Shown piece after piece: positions 35,881 through 46,530 of a stretch of DNA of 49,427 bases. Position numbers and translations under genes: made by a program. This DNA is from an uncultured Rhodospirillaceae bacterium (GTDB lineage: Bacteria; Pseudomonadota; Alphaproteobacteria; Rhodospirillales; Rhodospirillaceae). The DNA lies in contig CALSLN010000020.1 in assembly GCA_943787205.1 (NCBI GenBank), positions 1-49,427 on the forward strand, in the 5' to 3' direction. The notes below the pieces were generated by a model, which did no database searches, was not told the origin of the DNA, and saw only the letters and a list, made by a program, of their open reading frames with translations. How positions within the stretch are numbered: the first letter of the stretch is position 1; every line of letters starts with the position of its first letter.

Positions 35881-37422
35881 TTACACCGCCATCGCTTCAG
35901 GAGCCGTTTTCTCGCGCTTAACCATCAGTTTGTTAAGCGCATTCACATAAGCCCGGGCAGACGCAACCAGCGTATCCGTATCCGCACCCTGCCCCATAAC
36001 CGTCTTTCCATTTTCTTCTAGACGAACTGTGACTTCAGCTTGCGCGTCGGTCCCTTCCGTCACCGCATGTACTTGATACAATTGCAGATGCTGGGTATCA
36101 GTCGTTAAAGCCATAATGGCGTTGAATGTGGCGTCAACAGGGCCATCACCCTCGGCGGTTGTTGAAAGCAACTCACCGTCCACGTCCAACTCCAACTCCG
36201 CTGTCTGATGCTCGACCTTGGAGCCACAGACCACCTGCAAGGACACAAACTTAATGATGTCATTGTCGCGAGATTCCTCATCAACAATAGCAACAATGTC
36301 CTCGTCGTAGATCTCTTTCTTTTTATCGGCCAAATCTTTGAACCGCTTGAACGCATCATTCATGGCATTGTCGCCCAGCGTAAAGCCCAACTCCTTCAGT
36401 TTTTCTTTGAAGGCGTGGCGGCCGGAATGCTTACCCATCACAAGAGTGGATTTCTTCAGGCCAACAGATTCCGGTGTCATAATCTCATAGGTTTCAGCGT
36501 GCTTAAGAACGCCGTCCTGATGGATGCCAGACTCATGCGCAAAGGCGTTCGCACCAACAATGGCCTTGTTCGGCTGAACGGAAATACCAGTCACAGTCGA
36601 GACCATGTGAGACGCTTTGGTAATCAGTTCAGTTTCAATATCGGTGTGAAACGGCATGTGATCTTTGCGCGTCTTCAGCGCCATCACGACTTCTTCTAAA
36701 GCCGCATTGCCAGCCCGCTCACCCAAGCCGTTGATTGTGCATTCGATCTGACGGGCTCCAGCCTGAACAGCAGCCAAGGAATTGGCCACAGCCAATCCCA
36801 AATCGTTATGGCAATGAACGGAGATCACGGCCTTATCGATATTCGGAACCCGATTAAACAGCATAGTGATCAGCGCATGATATTCGTCTGGCACCGTGTA
36901 GCCGACCGTATCGGGAATATTGATTGTACTCGCCCCGGCATCGATTGCGGATTCAACACAGCGACACAGAAAGTCGTGTTCGGTACGAGAGCCGTCTTCA
37001 GCGGACCATTCGACATCGTCGGTAAACTGACGTGCGAACGTGACGCTATCGATGACAGCCTGGTGGACCGCCTCGGGCTCCATTTGCAATTTGTACTTCA
37101 TATGAAGCGGCGAGGTGGAAATGAAGGTGTGAATGCGCCCGCTATTGGCAGGTTTGATCGCGTCACCGGCACGCTGAATATCGCCCTTGGCCGCACGGGC
37201 CAAACTGGCAATGGTGGAGTCTTTTACAACTTCGGCGACGGCTTTGATGGCGTCAAAATCACCTTGGGACGCAATGGCAAAGCCAGCTTCGATAACATCG
37301 ACACGCATCGCCTCTAAAATCTTGGCGATACGGACTTTTTCTTCACGATTCATGGACGCGCCGGGCGATTGCTCGCCGTCACGTAAGGTGGTGTCAAAAA
37401 TAATAACGCGGTTGGTGTTCAT
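35881..37422 (-). CDS. leuA: 2-isopropylmalate synthase
   Basis: Leucine-pathway enzyme of 513 residues that condenses acetyl-CoA with 2-oxoisovalerate. The N-terminal catalytic motif DTTLRDGEQSPGASM, the metal-binding HCHNDLGLAVANSLAAV, and GAGNAALEEVVMAL-type block (GERAGNAALEEVV) are in the TIM barrel. A C-terminal LeuA regulatory domain (leucine feedback) follows. ATG 37422 directly precedes the barrel; the longer frame reaching 37593 is leader sequence. The ribosome-binding site is poor (GAGAAAAAAA), consistent with regulated translation or transcription. The 345 bp upstream hold a leucine-rich leader peptide and alternative stem-loops. It is codirectional with ilvC but separated by a terminator. 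Confidence 0.96.
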   Translation of the reverse strand: MNTNRVIIFDTTLRDGEQSPGASMNREEKVRIAKILEAMRVDVIEAGFAIASQGDFDAIKAVAEVVKDSTIASLARAAKGDIQRAGDAIKPANSGRIHTFISTSPLHMKYKLQMEPEAVHQAVIDSVTFARQFTDDVEWSAEDGSRTEHDFLCRCVESAIDAGASTINIPDTVGYTVPDEYHALITMLFNRVPNIDKAVISVHCHNDLGLAVANSLAAVQAGARQIECTINGLGERAGNAALEEVVMALKTRKDHMPFHTDIETELITKASHMVSTVTGISVQPNKAIVGANAFAHESGIHQDGVLKHAETYEIMTPESVGLKKSTLVMGKHSGRHAFKEKLKELGFTLGDNAMNDAFKRFKDLADKKKEIYDEDIVAIVDEESRDNDIIKFVSLQVVCGSKVEHQTAELELDVDGELLSTTAEGDGPVDATFNAIMALTTDTQHLQLYQVHAVTEGTDAQAEVTVRLEENGKTVMGQGADTDTLVASARAYVNALNKLMVKREKTAPEAMAV

Positions 37423-37461
37423 TTTTTTTCTCACGACTGGGTGTTTGTACGAAGGCTCGTT

Positions 37462-37529
37462 CGAGCGACAACAGTGCTGCGCTTGATCCCCTAAAACGTC
37501 AGTCGCTCGGACTAATCGACGTTCAGGGG
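37462..37529 (-). promoter_or_regulatory. Mutually exclusive stem-loops of the leuA leader (putative attenuator)
   Basis: On the minus strand the segment 37529-37518 (CCCCTGAACGTC) pairs with 37500-37488 (GACGTTTTAGGGG): about 12 bp with one bulge. Its loop contains GAGCGAC (37509-37502 region), which pairs perfectly over 8 bases with 37469-37462. The second pairing competes with the first. The stop codon of the leader peptide lies inside the first stem. No U run follows the first stem, so it may act on the leuA ribosome-binding site or through another terminator rather than as a standard intrinsic terminator. Confidence 0.55.
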
Positions 37530-37651
37530 CTGTTAAGTCGCAGACCCAGGTCTGTGAGAAGCAGGCTTGCAAGACGCGCACGCGCCACCACATCCGCCGA
37601 AGAAACGGCAGAAATGCTGTGCTTTTGAGTCTCTGTGACCGAAGAGATCAC
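37523..37651 (-). CDS. Leucine-rich leader peptide of leuA
   Basis: Short frame of 42 codons from GTG 37651 to TGA 37523-37525, with AAGGA 7-8 bases before the start. The last third reads LASLLLTDLGLRLNSP: seven Leu codons within 13 (residues 27-39), of types CTT, CTG and CTC. Arginine and alanine precede it. A run of Leu codons close to a leucine-biosynthesis gene and before alternative stem-loops is the hallmark of a ribosome-mediated attenuator: scarce charged tRNA-Leu would stall the ribosome here. The frame overlaps the region 37542-37530 that lies next to the first stem. I recognise no named Rfam family for it. Confidence 0.65.
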   Translation of the reverse strand: MISSVTETQKHSISAVSSADVVARARLASLLLTDLGLRLNSP

Positions 37652-37676
37652 CTGCTTTTCCTTATTCGAAACCGGC

Positions 37677-37690
37677 TTGGACAAGTCCAA
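37677..37690 (-). repeat. Perfect 14-bp palindrome upstream of the leader peptide
   Basis: TTGGACAAGTCCAA is a perfect inverted repeat, flanked on both sides by CCGG. It lies between the proposed promoter and the leader start, so it could be an RNA hairpin in the 5' leader or an operator for a DNA-binding regulator. Confidence 0.5.
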
Positions 37691-37709
37691 AACCGGCAAT
37701 ACCGATGCC

Positions 37710-37738
37710 TAAAAAGTACGTTCCACCCACTAAGTCAA
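37710..37738 (-). promoter_or_regulatory. Possible sigma-70 promoter for leuA leader
   Basis: The minus strand has TTGACT (37738-37733), a 17-bp spacer and TTTTTA (37715-37710). The -35 match is good, the -10 match is poor. Position, about 60 bp before the leader peptide start, is suitable. Tentative. Confidence 0.4.
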
Positions 37739-37779
37739 TAACTTAGCACGAAAAATGGTTAAATTGCGGTGAAGTCCAT

Positions 37780-37806
37780 AAAAAAAGGAGCCCTGAGGCC
37801 CCTTTT
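37780..37806 (-). terminator. Rho-independent terminator after ilvC
   Basis: On the minus strand AGGGGCC and GGCTCCT form a 7-bp stem (one G-U) around a 4-base loop, followed by seven T. It begins about 20 bp after the ilvC stop and separates ilvC from the leuA leader. Confidence 0.85.
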
Positions 37807-37828
37807 CCTTTTCTCGGAGCTTAAAAGG

Positions 37829-39603
<1,775 letters not shown>

Positions 39604-39629
39604 GGCAGTCTCTCCAATTGGGGCGAACT

Positions 39630-41410
39630 CTAAACGAGAGCCAACCCATCTCCTGTGATCGCTTTTTCGTCTTCGTCTTCAGGACCGAGAATCATGTGGT
39701 TATGGGCTGCACCCGACGGAATCATCGGGTAACAGTTTTCCTTCTGGTCAACGCGAACGTCGACAATCACCGGGCCATCAATAGCCATCATCTCTTTGAT
39801 GGTGTCATCCACTTTGGCTGGATCTTCAACGCGCAGACCGGCCAAACCATATGCCTCGGCCAGCTTCACGAAATCCGGCAAGGAGTCCGTATAGCTCTCT
39901 GAGTAACGACCACCATGAAGAAGTTCTTGCCACTGGCGAACCATCCCCATGTATTGGTTGTTGATAATAAACACCTTCACCGGCAGACGATATTGAACGG
40001 CCGTCGACAACTCCTGAATATTCATCAGGATCGACGCTTCACCAGCGATATCGACACAGAGGCCCTTCGGGTTACCCAATTGAGCGCCAATGGCCGCGGG
40101 CAAGCCGTATCCCATGGTGCCTAAACCACCAGACGTCAGCCAGCGGTTCGGCTTATCAAAACGGCAAAATTGCGCGGCCCACATCTGATGCTGGCCAACC
40201 TCGGTCGAGATGTAAGTCTCACGGTTTTTGGTCAATTCAAACAGTCGTTGGATCGCGTACTGCGGCTTAATCACCGACCCCGCCTGTGTGTAGTCCAAGC
40301 AATCCTTGGCCATCCATTTCTTGATATCAGCCCACCAAGCTTTCATCGCTTTCGGCTTAGGGCGAGTCTTCCGCGCTTTCCAAGCTTTGGTGATCGCAGA
40401 CAAGGCAACACCCGCATCACCGACAACAGGAATATCAACGATGACATTCTTATTGATTGATGACTGATCGATATCGATATGAATCTTCTTCGAGTTGGGT
40501 GAGAAGAAATTCAGGTTGCCGGTCACACGATCATCGAAGCGCGCGCCAATATTGATCATCACGTCACAGTCGTGCATCGCCAAGTTAGCTTCGTAAGTTC
40601 CATGCATGCCAACCATACCGAGCCAATTGGGACCGGACGCTGGATAAGCCCCAAGACCCATCAGCGTCATGGTAATCGGGAAGCCCGGTCTGCGCACCAA
40701 AGCTCGCTAGCTGTTTTAGACGCCCGGCGGCCGGCATTGATGACACCACCGCCCGTATAAAACACGGGCGTTCCGCATTGGCCATCAGATCAACAACAGC
40801 TTCGATGGCGCTGGTCGGCCGGTTGTGCGGCCGGTAGGTTTTGTGCTGCTGGACGTGATGCGCGCGGCGTCGTCAATCCGCGCCTTGGCCATCATCACGT
40901 CTTTCGGCAGATCGATCACCACCGGGCCGGGCCGGCCTGACCGCGCGACATAAAATGCCTCGTGTATCGGTCGGCCAGATCATCGGGTCCTTCACCAGAT
41001 AATTATGCTTGGTGCAGGGCCGGGTGATGCCAATGGTATCGGCTTCCTGAAACGCATCATTGCCAATCAGTGCGTCGGCACCTGACCGGTCAGACACACC
41101 ACCGGAATGGAATCCATCAACGCGTCGGTCAGGCCGGTCACAGCATTGGTCGCGCCAGGACCTGAGGTCACCAGAACAACGCCAACTTTACCGGTGGACC
41201 GGGCATAGCCTTCTGCCGCATGGAACAGCGCCTTGCTCGTGCCGCACCAGAGATGTGGCGAATCGGTTCTGCTTAAAGATCTCGTCATAAATCGGGAAGG
41301 ACCGCGCCACCTGGATACCCAAACACGACCTCAACGCCCTGCTCTTCGAGGGCTTTAAGAATAATGCGGGCGCCGAGCATCTGCCGGCCGTCTATTGTAT
41401 CCCGTGGCAT
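39630..41410 (-). pseudogene. ilvB: Acetolactate synthase large subunit, 5' half broken by many indels
   Basis: The region encodes the ThDP-dependent catalytic subunit of acetolactate synthase. The C-terminal 350 codons (40700 to 39630) are intact, with TSGGLGTMGYGLPAAIGAQ, the GEASILMNIQELSTA ThDP block and NNQYMGMVRQWQELLH. From ATG 41410 the N-terminus ([21 protein letters not shown], then GYPGGAVLP) is normal. The frame then jumps repeatedly, with shifts near 41295, 41222, 41070, 40985, 40968, 40868, 40767 and 40703. Between shifts the protein matches expectation ([58 protein letters not shown]). Either the gene is decayed or this stretch is of low sequence quality. I favour the second. 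Confidence 0.9.
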
Positions 41411-41475
41411 CGTAATCCGTTCCTAAGCGCGCCAACCCTCTCTCACTCTGGGGTTTCGACGCTTTTCTATTCCAT

Positions 41476-41506
41476 AAAAAGACAAACCGCCTCCAATGGG
41501 GGGCGG
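41476..41506 (-). terminator. Rho-independent terminator after miaA
   Basis: On the minus strand CCGCCCCC and GGAGGCGG form an 8-bp stem (one wobble pair) with loop CATT, followed by TTTGTCTTTTT. It lies 31 bp after the miaA stop and 66 bp before the ilvB start, so ilvB has its own promoter region. Confidence 0.75.
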
Positions 41507-41536
41507 GAAGCGAGGGTAACTATCAAGCCCCTCCCG

Positions 41537-42481
41537 CTAGGTCAACAGGTATTGGCGAATTTTAGGAAAGATTTCTTTAAATAAACTTTCCGAATATTGC
41601 GCATCTAGTGTTTCAGACGCACTAAATTGACCTTTAAACCACGTGGTTTGGCGCTTGGCATAGTTCCGTGTGTGTTGCTGAGCCTTGGTTACAGCGTCTT
41701 CGAGGCTCATTTCACCCCTCACGAATGCTGCCAGGTCCGGCACACCGAGGGCTTTCATCACCGGCAGGGTTAAATCCAACCCCCGCGCCATCAGAGCCTC
41801 CACTTCGGCCAGAGCGCCGCATTCCAACATCACCTCAAACCGGCCATTGCAGGCGGCATAGAGATTTTCGCGCAGCGGCTGGAACAGGACGGTATGGAAC
41901 GGACCATCGATCAACGGTTTGGGCTGTGACTTGGCCTGCCAAACGTGAAGAGGTGTGCCAGTGGCCTCGAGGACTTCCCAAGCACGCAGAACGCGTTGGC
42001 GATCTTTCGGTTTGAGACGCGCAGCCCCTTCGGGATCTTTATCCAGCAGGCTTTGGTAGAGCGCGTCATTACCTTGCTCTAAACGCAAACGACGAGCGGT
42101 TTGCCGCACCTCTAAGGGTACCTCGGGAATATCCGACAAACCTTCGATCAGCGCTTTTAAATAGAGGCCAGTGCCACCGACAACGATAGGCACCTGATTG
42201 TTGTTACGTGCGGTCGTGATTTCTTCCGCGGCCCGAGCTGCCCAAGCAGCAGCAGTGCAAACCTCTGCGCCATCAAGATATCCATACAGTTTATGAGGAA
42301 CCCGCGCTTCATCTTCGATGCTAGGACGTGCCGTAAGAACACGCAGATCAGAATAGACCTGCATGCTGTCCGCGTTGATCACGACACCACCCAGCTCTTC
42401 TGCCAGGCGCAATGCCAACCCGGATTTACCGCTGGCAGTCGGACCAGCAATGACGAGGACGTTAAGGTTGTGATCTGCCAT
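41537..42481 (-). CDS. miaA: tRNA dimethylallyltransferase
   Basis: MiaA of 314 residues, which adds a dimethylallyl group to A37 of tRNAs reading UNN codons. The P-loop GPTASGKSGLALRLAEE and the INADSMQVYSDLRVLTARPS block are at the N-terminus. VPIVVGGTGLYLKALIEGL, the KPKDRQRVLRAWEV region and the C-terminal RNYAKRQTTWFKGQ (tRNA-binding helix) complete the protein. ATG 42481 is chosen, since it leads straight into the P-loop strand; the frame reaching 42541 adds 20 unlikely residues. It is followed by a terminator. Confidence 0.96.
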   Translation of the reverse strand: MADHNLNVLVIAGPTASGKSGLALRLAEELGGVVINADSMQVYSDLRVLTARPSIEDEARVPHKLYGYLDGAEVCTAAAWAARAAEEITTARNNNQVPIVVGGTGLYLKALIEGLSDIPEVPLEVRQTARRLRLEQGNDALYQSLLDKDPEGAARLKPKDRQRVLRAWEVLEATGTPLHVWQAKSQPKPLIDGPFHTVLFQPLRENLYAACNGRFEVMLECGALAEVEALMARGLDLTLPVMKALGVPDLAAFVRGEMSLEDAVTKAQQHTRNYAKRQTTWFKGQFSASETLDAQYSESLFKEIFPKIRQYLLT

Positions 42482-42557
42482 GCGTGAATAAACTAACGTG
42501 CTAGGGTATGTTGTAGTTATTCTTCGGTGATCAGGGACCATAGACTAGGCAGGGTTC

Positions 42558-43022
42558 GTGTACAAAAAAGCAGAACATCAGACGACACAGGACGAACGCA
42601 CGGTTAGAGCGAACAGTTTTGGACGCGCACTGCGGCATATGCATTGGAAGTCCGATATTGCAATAACTCTGAGAAACATATGCCGCCGTGGCTGGCTATT
42701 ATTCTTGATGGTCTCGATAGTCTTGTTTAGCGCCCTCTTGAAATCGGAACGCTTCTCCGATGGTGTAATATACAAAGTCAAGGTCGTCGGACTTCAACCA
42801 CCCGTGATTTATGATCGAATCACCTCCGAAGGAAACAGATTAGTAGTAGAATTTGACAATGGTGTCAGAACCACATCTGGGCGTGAAGTTGTCTTTGGTT
42901 ATAGAACTAATGGGTTCGCTTGCGTCCAAGAGAAACAAAGCAACGTCCTAAAACGTAAGGCCTATCAGTTTATCGGTTATGAAACTGATGGCAGATGCCC
43001 CGAGGTATACACAAACAACTAA
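42558..43022 (+). CDS. Hypothetical membrane-anchored protein
   Basis: Not recognised. A frame of 154 residues from GTG 42558 with AGGG a few bases upstream. One membrane helix is predicted by eye (residues 46-61, WLLFLMVSIVLFSALL) with basic residues before it, so the C-terminal part (about 90 residues, strand-rich, with two Cys) would lie in the periplasm. The base composition is AT-richer than the flanking genes, as in recently acquired or orphan genes. It is divergent from miaA with 76 bp between starts and overlaps the DUF1015 gene by 4 bp tail to tail. The length and placement make a real gene likely. Confidence 0.6.
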   Translation: MYKKAEHQTTQDERTVRANSFGRALRHMHWKSDIAITLRNICRRGWLLFLMVSIVLFSALLKSERFSDGVIYKVKVVGLQPPVIYDRITSEGNRLVVEFDNGVRTTSGREVVFGYRTNGFACVQEKQSNVLKRKAYQFIGYETDGRCPEVYTNN

Positions 43023-44242
43023 TCCAACACGTGGCTCAACAAACCGTCAGCCAATTTGGGTTCAAACCAGGTGGACTTGGGTGGCATGACTTCGCCGGCA
43101 TCTGCGACGGCCATGAGGTCAGCCATGCTGGTTGCAAACAACGCGAAAGCCACGGCCATCTCGCCGGACTTCACGCGTTTTTCCAGCCCATCCAAACCAC
43201 GAATGCCGCCAACGAAATCGATGCGCTCATCTGTGCGCGGGTCTGCTATGCCGAGCAGAGGCTCGATCAGGTTGGCATGCAACAGGCTGACGTCTAGTCG
43301 CCCAACAGGGTCATCACTCGGCACATAGTCCTCATGAAGATTAAGTTCGTACCACGCACCATCAAGATACATCCCGAACTGCGTTGGCTTTGACGGTTTG
43401 GCTTGCGCGTCTGCACGGACAACATCAAATCGCTCACCGATTTTTGCCAGCAGGTCTTCGGCCGAATGCCCGTTGAGATCTTTGATCACCCGATTGTAAT
43501 CGAGAATACTCATTTCATCATCGGCATAGGCCACCGTGAGAAAAAACTGCGCGCTTTCTGTATCCGGCTTGGTCTTCGCAACACGGGATCCTGCAGCGGA
43601 GCGGTGGTGACCATCAGCAATGTATAGGGCTGGCATGCTGTTAAAGGCAGCCGTCAGCGCTGCAATACGCGCGTCGTCATTGATTACCCAAATGGCGTGG
43701 CCGACACCGTCATCCGCTGTCACGTCATAAGTTGGATCGGCTGCGGTCACGGCATCCAGCACAGCCTTCACCGCTGCAGAGGATTTGTAGGCCAACAAGA
43801 CTGGACCAGTTTGCGCATTGAGCGCAGTGATCTGGTTGACCCGGTCGTCTTCTTTCTTTGGGCGTGTAAATTCATGCCTGCGAATGTCGTTGGCATCGTA
43901 CGCCGATGCCGAGGCCGCCATGGCAACGCCCGTCTGAACATGGTCACCCATGGTCAAGCGATAGGCGTAGTAACAGGGTTTGTCTTCCCGAATAAGAATT
44001 CCCTCGGCGACCAGCCGGTTCAGGTTTTCAGCACCTTTGCCATAGACCTCTTGCGCATAAACATTCGTGCCTTCGGGCAGGTCAATTTCAGGCTTTGAAA
44101 TATGTAGAAAGCTATTTGGGCGACCGTCTGCCCGGACCCGAGCCTCTTCTGTGTTCAGAACATCGTAAGGCGGTGCGGCAACGGCATCAGCCTGATCTGG
44201 ACGGGGTCGTAAGGCTTTAAAGGGACGGACGAGCTCGGTCAT
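43019..44242 (-). CDS. DUF1015 family protein
   Basis: Protein of 407 residues of the DUF1015 family, widespread in bacteria and often next to serine biosynthesis genes. Family signs are RPFKALRPRPDQADAVAAPPYDVLN, HEFTRPKKEDDRVN, PALYIADGHHRSAAG and the DPRTDERIDFVGG block. The HHR motif is the most conserved part and may be catalytic; the function is not firmly known. No signal peptide. No serA or serC gene is seen, so the common neighbourhood is not kept here. It is preceded by a 310-bp gene-free region. Confidence 0.88.
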   Translation of the reverse strand: MTELVRPFKALRPRPDQADAVAAPPYDVLNTEEARVRADGRPNSFLHISKPEIDLPEGTNVYAQEVYGKGAENLNRLVAEGILIREDKPCYYAYRLTMGDHVQTGVAMAASASAYDANDIRRHEFTRPKKEDDRVNQITALNAQTGPVLLAYKSSAAVKAVLDAVTAADPTYDVTADDGVGHAIWVINDDARIAALTAAFNSMPALYIADGHHRSAAGSRVAKTKPDTESAQFFLTVAYADDEMSILDYNRVIKDLNGHSAEDLLAKIGERFDVVRADAQAKPSKPTQFGMYLDGAWYELNLHEDYVPSDDPVGRLDVSLLHANLIEPLLGIADPRTDERIDFVGGIRGLDGLEKRVKSGEMAVAFALFATSMADLMAVADAGEVMPPKSTWFEPKLADGLLSHVLD

Positions 44243-44552
44243 TGCTAAACTTTCAGGTTGAGCGGATTAGGTGTGGCTCGTTTACCGTTGCCCCCCGCAC
44301 GGCGCAACCGTCCCCAACAAATATTTAGACTTTATTTGCAACTTTACGTCATGAAGGGGCGTTCGAAGATCAGGCAAGGGCGAACAATGGTTTTTGACAG
44401 GTGCATGATTCGAGAATCTGTCGATTTTTAATGTCCCTACACAGACTACGTCCGAAAAGGTGTAACTGATCTAGGGCCTTACAACTGTTGTTTGACCTAA
44501 CCCTGAGCCTGTAGTAGCGAGTCCTAAATACTGTACCGAGAACGAGACAAAA
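44243..44552. other. Intergenic region between DUF1015 gene and small hypothetical gene
   Basis: No gene is supported in these 310 bp. It must contain the divergent promoters of the DUF1015 gene and the small gene at 44553. TTGACA occurs at about 44394 and TTGACC at about 44490, but no convincing -10 box follows at the right spacing. No strong hairpin is evident. Confidence 0.45.
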
Positions 44553-44852
44553 ATGGCAAAATCGAAATCCGATATTCTTGATGACTTTCAAGCCTTTATG
44601 GGCAAGCACGGCGGTAACTATAAAGAGTGGTACGTTTCAACATCTATCAATCCGAAGATGGAACTGAACAAGTACCATAAGATCAAGAACGGCGATAAAG
44701 GTCTGATGCGGACTGCCGAATCAGAAATTCGATCAGCCGAAATCGCCGAGTTCTTTACCGATCTCGGCGCCAAAGGTGACTCTGGCATTAAAGACGACGC
44801 AGTGTGTGTGTATGCCTTCAAGATGGACAAGCACACGCGCCCGAACCGTTAA
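44553..44852 (+). CDS. Small hypothetical protein
   Basis: Charged soluble protein of 99 residues that I cannot assign to a family. It has many Lys, Asp and Glu (MAKSKSDILDDFQAF, NGDKGLMRTAESEIRSAEIAEFF, ending KMDKHTRPNR), two Trp/Tyr-rich spots (YKEWYVS, VCVYAF), and no membrane segment. A purine-rich GAGAACGAGACA lies before the ATG. It ends 14 bp from the convergent pepA stop. The orderly codon use and independent start region make it a likely real gene. Confidence 0.65.
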   Translation: MAKSKSDILDDFQAFMGKHGGNYKEWYVSTSINPKMELNKYHKIKNGDKGLMRTAESEIRSAEIAEFFTDLGAKGDSGIKDDAVCVYAFKMDKHTRPNR

Positions 44853-44866
44853 ATCCAGCGCGATTT

Positions 44867-46354
44867 TTACTTTTCGTATTGATCCGCCACAAAACGATCC
44901 AGCAAACGCACGCCATAGCCGGTGCCACCCTTAGGCGCTAAGGCCGTCGGTCCTTCACCCCACGTCACACCCGCGATATCCAAGTGCGCCCATGCCGTTC
45001 CTTTGCGAATAAAGCGCTGAAGGAATTGTGCTGCAGTGGTCGCCCCGGCATATTTGCCACCGAGGTTTTTCATGTCAGCGATCGGCGAGTTGATCATCTT
45101 GTCGTACTCGGGACCAACCGGCATACGCCACAACCGTTCATTGACCCCTTGACCAGCCGCCTGCAATTGGGACGAAAGGTCATCATCATTTGAAAACAGA
45201 CCTGCGTAATGCGGGCCAAGCGCGGCAATGATGGCCCCAGTCAGCGTGGCAAGATCAACAATGGTGTCTGGCTTGTGATGCTCCTGGACGTACCAAAGCG
45301 CATCCGCGAGGACGAGACGGCCTTCGGCATCCGTGTTTAATACTTCAATCGTCTGACCATCGGCTGACGTGACAACATCCCCCGGACGCTGCGCTTTAGC
45401 GTCAGGCATATTCTCGACTAAGCCTAGAATACCAACCGCGTTCACTTTGGCCTTTCGCCCAGCCAGCGCCTTGAACAATCCCGTGACAACACCTGCGCCA
45501 CCCATATCCCATTTCATATCCCACATGCCCGCGCCAGGCTTGAGGCTGATCCCACCGGAATCAAACGTTACGCCCTTGCCGACAAACGCCACTGTCGGGT
45601 CATCTTTGCCTGCGCCATTCCATTCAAACACGACCATCTTGGGTTCAGTGATCGAGCCCAGGGAGACGCCGAGCAACGCGCCCATGCCCATTTTCTCCAT
45701 GTCCTTACGGCCGATAACTTTGACTTTTAGACCGTCACCGGCGAGCGCCTTGGCTCGCTCCGCAAAAGTAACCGGGTTCAAAACGTTAGGCGGCTCGCTC
45801 ACCAAATCACGCGTCAGCAACACGCCTGCATTGACAGCCTCACGCACTTTATAAGCCGCACGGGCCTCAGCGAAGGCATTGGAGGCAACCGCAATGGAAT
45901 TCAACTTCGGCTTAGCGGACGCTTTCTCGGTCGTTCTATATTTGTCGAACCGGTAAGACTTGAGTACGGCACCAGACACAAGAGCGGCGGCCACCTCCCC
46001 ACCGTCTACGGCTGCATTCTTTATATCGTCGAGAACGATTGTGACCCGGGGCTCTTGCGACAGCGTATCGTAGAGCTTTGCGCCAGCTTCTTCGATGGAT
46101 TGAGCCGTCATGTCCTTGGCTTTACCCAAGCCGACCACAACAACCGTGGTCAATTTCGATCGCGGCGGCGCATAAACAGAGAGTGTCGTACCCGATTGCC
46201 CAGTGTGCTTGGCCGCCTTCATAGCTGCAGATAAAGCCCCACCTGTCGCCCGGTCAATAATCTGCCCTGTTTTGCCGAGCTTCCCGCCATCGGCGACGCC
46301 AACAGCAACAGCTCCAGAGGCCGGACGGGACAATTTCGCGAACGATATTTTCAT
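44867..46354 (-). CDS. pepA: Leucyl aminopeptidase (M17)
   Basis: Cytosolic metallo-aminopeptidase of 495 residues, the normal PepA length. It removes N-terminal residues from peptides with two metal ions. The metal and catalytic residues are visible: Lys260 and Asp265 in KGVTFDSGGISLKPG, Asp283 in WDMGGAGVV, and Asp342 and Glu344 in the family signature NTDAEGRLVLAD (340-351). The N-terminal domain is less conserved, as usual. No signal peptide. It is divergent from the molybdenum hydroxylase gene at 46531. Confidence 0.96.
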   Translation of the reverse strand: MKISFAKLSRPASGAVAVGVADGGKLGKTGQIIDRATGGALSAAMKAAKHTGQSGTTLSVYAPPRSKLTTVVVVGLGKAKDMTAQSIEEAGAKLYDTLSQEPRVTIVLDDIKNAAVDGGEVAAALVSGAVLKSYRFDKYRTTEKASAKPKLNSIAVASNAFAEARAAYKVREAVNAGVLLTRDLVSEPPNVLNPVTFAERAKALAGDGLKVKVIGRKDMEKMGMGALLGVSLGSITEPKMVVFEWNGAGKDDPTVAFVGKGVTFDSGGISLKPGAGMWDMKWDMGGAGVVTGLFKALAGRKAKVNAVGILGLVENMPDAKAQRPGDVVTSADGQTIEVLNTDAEGRLVLADALWYVQEHHKPDTIVDLATLTGAIIAALGPHYAGLFSNDDDLSSQLQAAGQGVNERLWRMPVGPEYDKMINSPIADMKNLGGKYAGATTAAQFLQRFIRKGTAWAHLDIAGVTWGEGPTALAPKGGTGYGVRLLDRFVADQYEK

Positions 46355-46530
46355 GATGAATCCTTTAAATCTAAACGTATCTCTACCCTAGGGTCCGCCT
46401 CGCCTGGGAACAAGGGGAAGCGGCTGGTGCGCGCGCCTTTGGTTCCACTGGACAGGCCGTTTCCTGCGGCTATGGTGTGCTCAAAGCCTCCCAGAGGCGA
46501 TGTTTTTGAGACGAGTAGGAGACTATCAGT

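Noticed and set aside
37423..37593. N-terminal extension of LeuA to 37593
   Set aside because: The extra 57 residues do not resemble the family and cover the leader region; ATG 37422 fits the usual LeuA start.
40690..41300. Programmed frameshifting in ilvB
   Set aside because: There are many shifts in both directions, with no slippery heptamers or pseudoknots, and the family never uses this.
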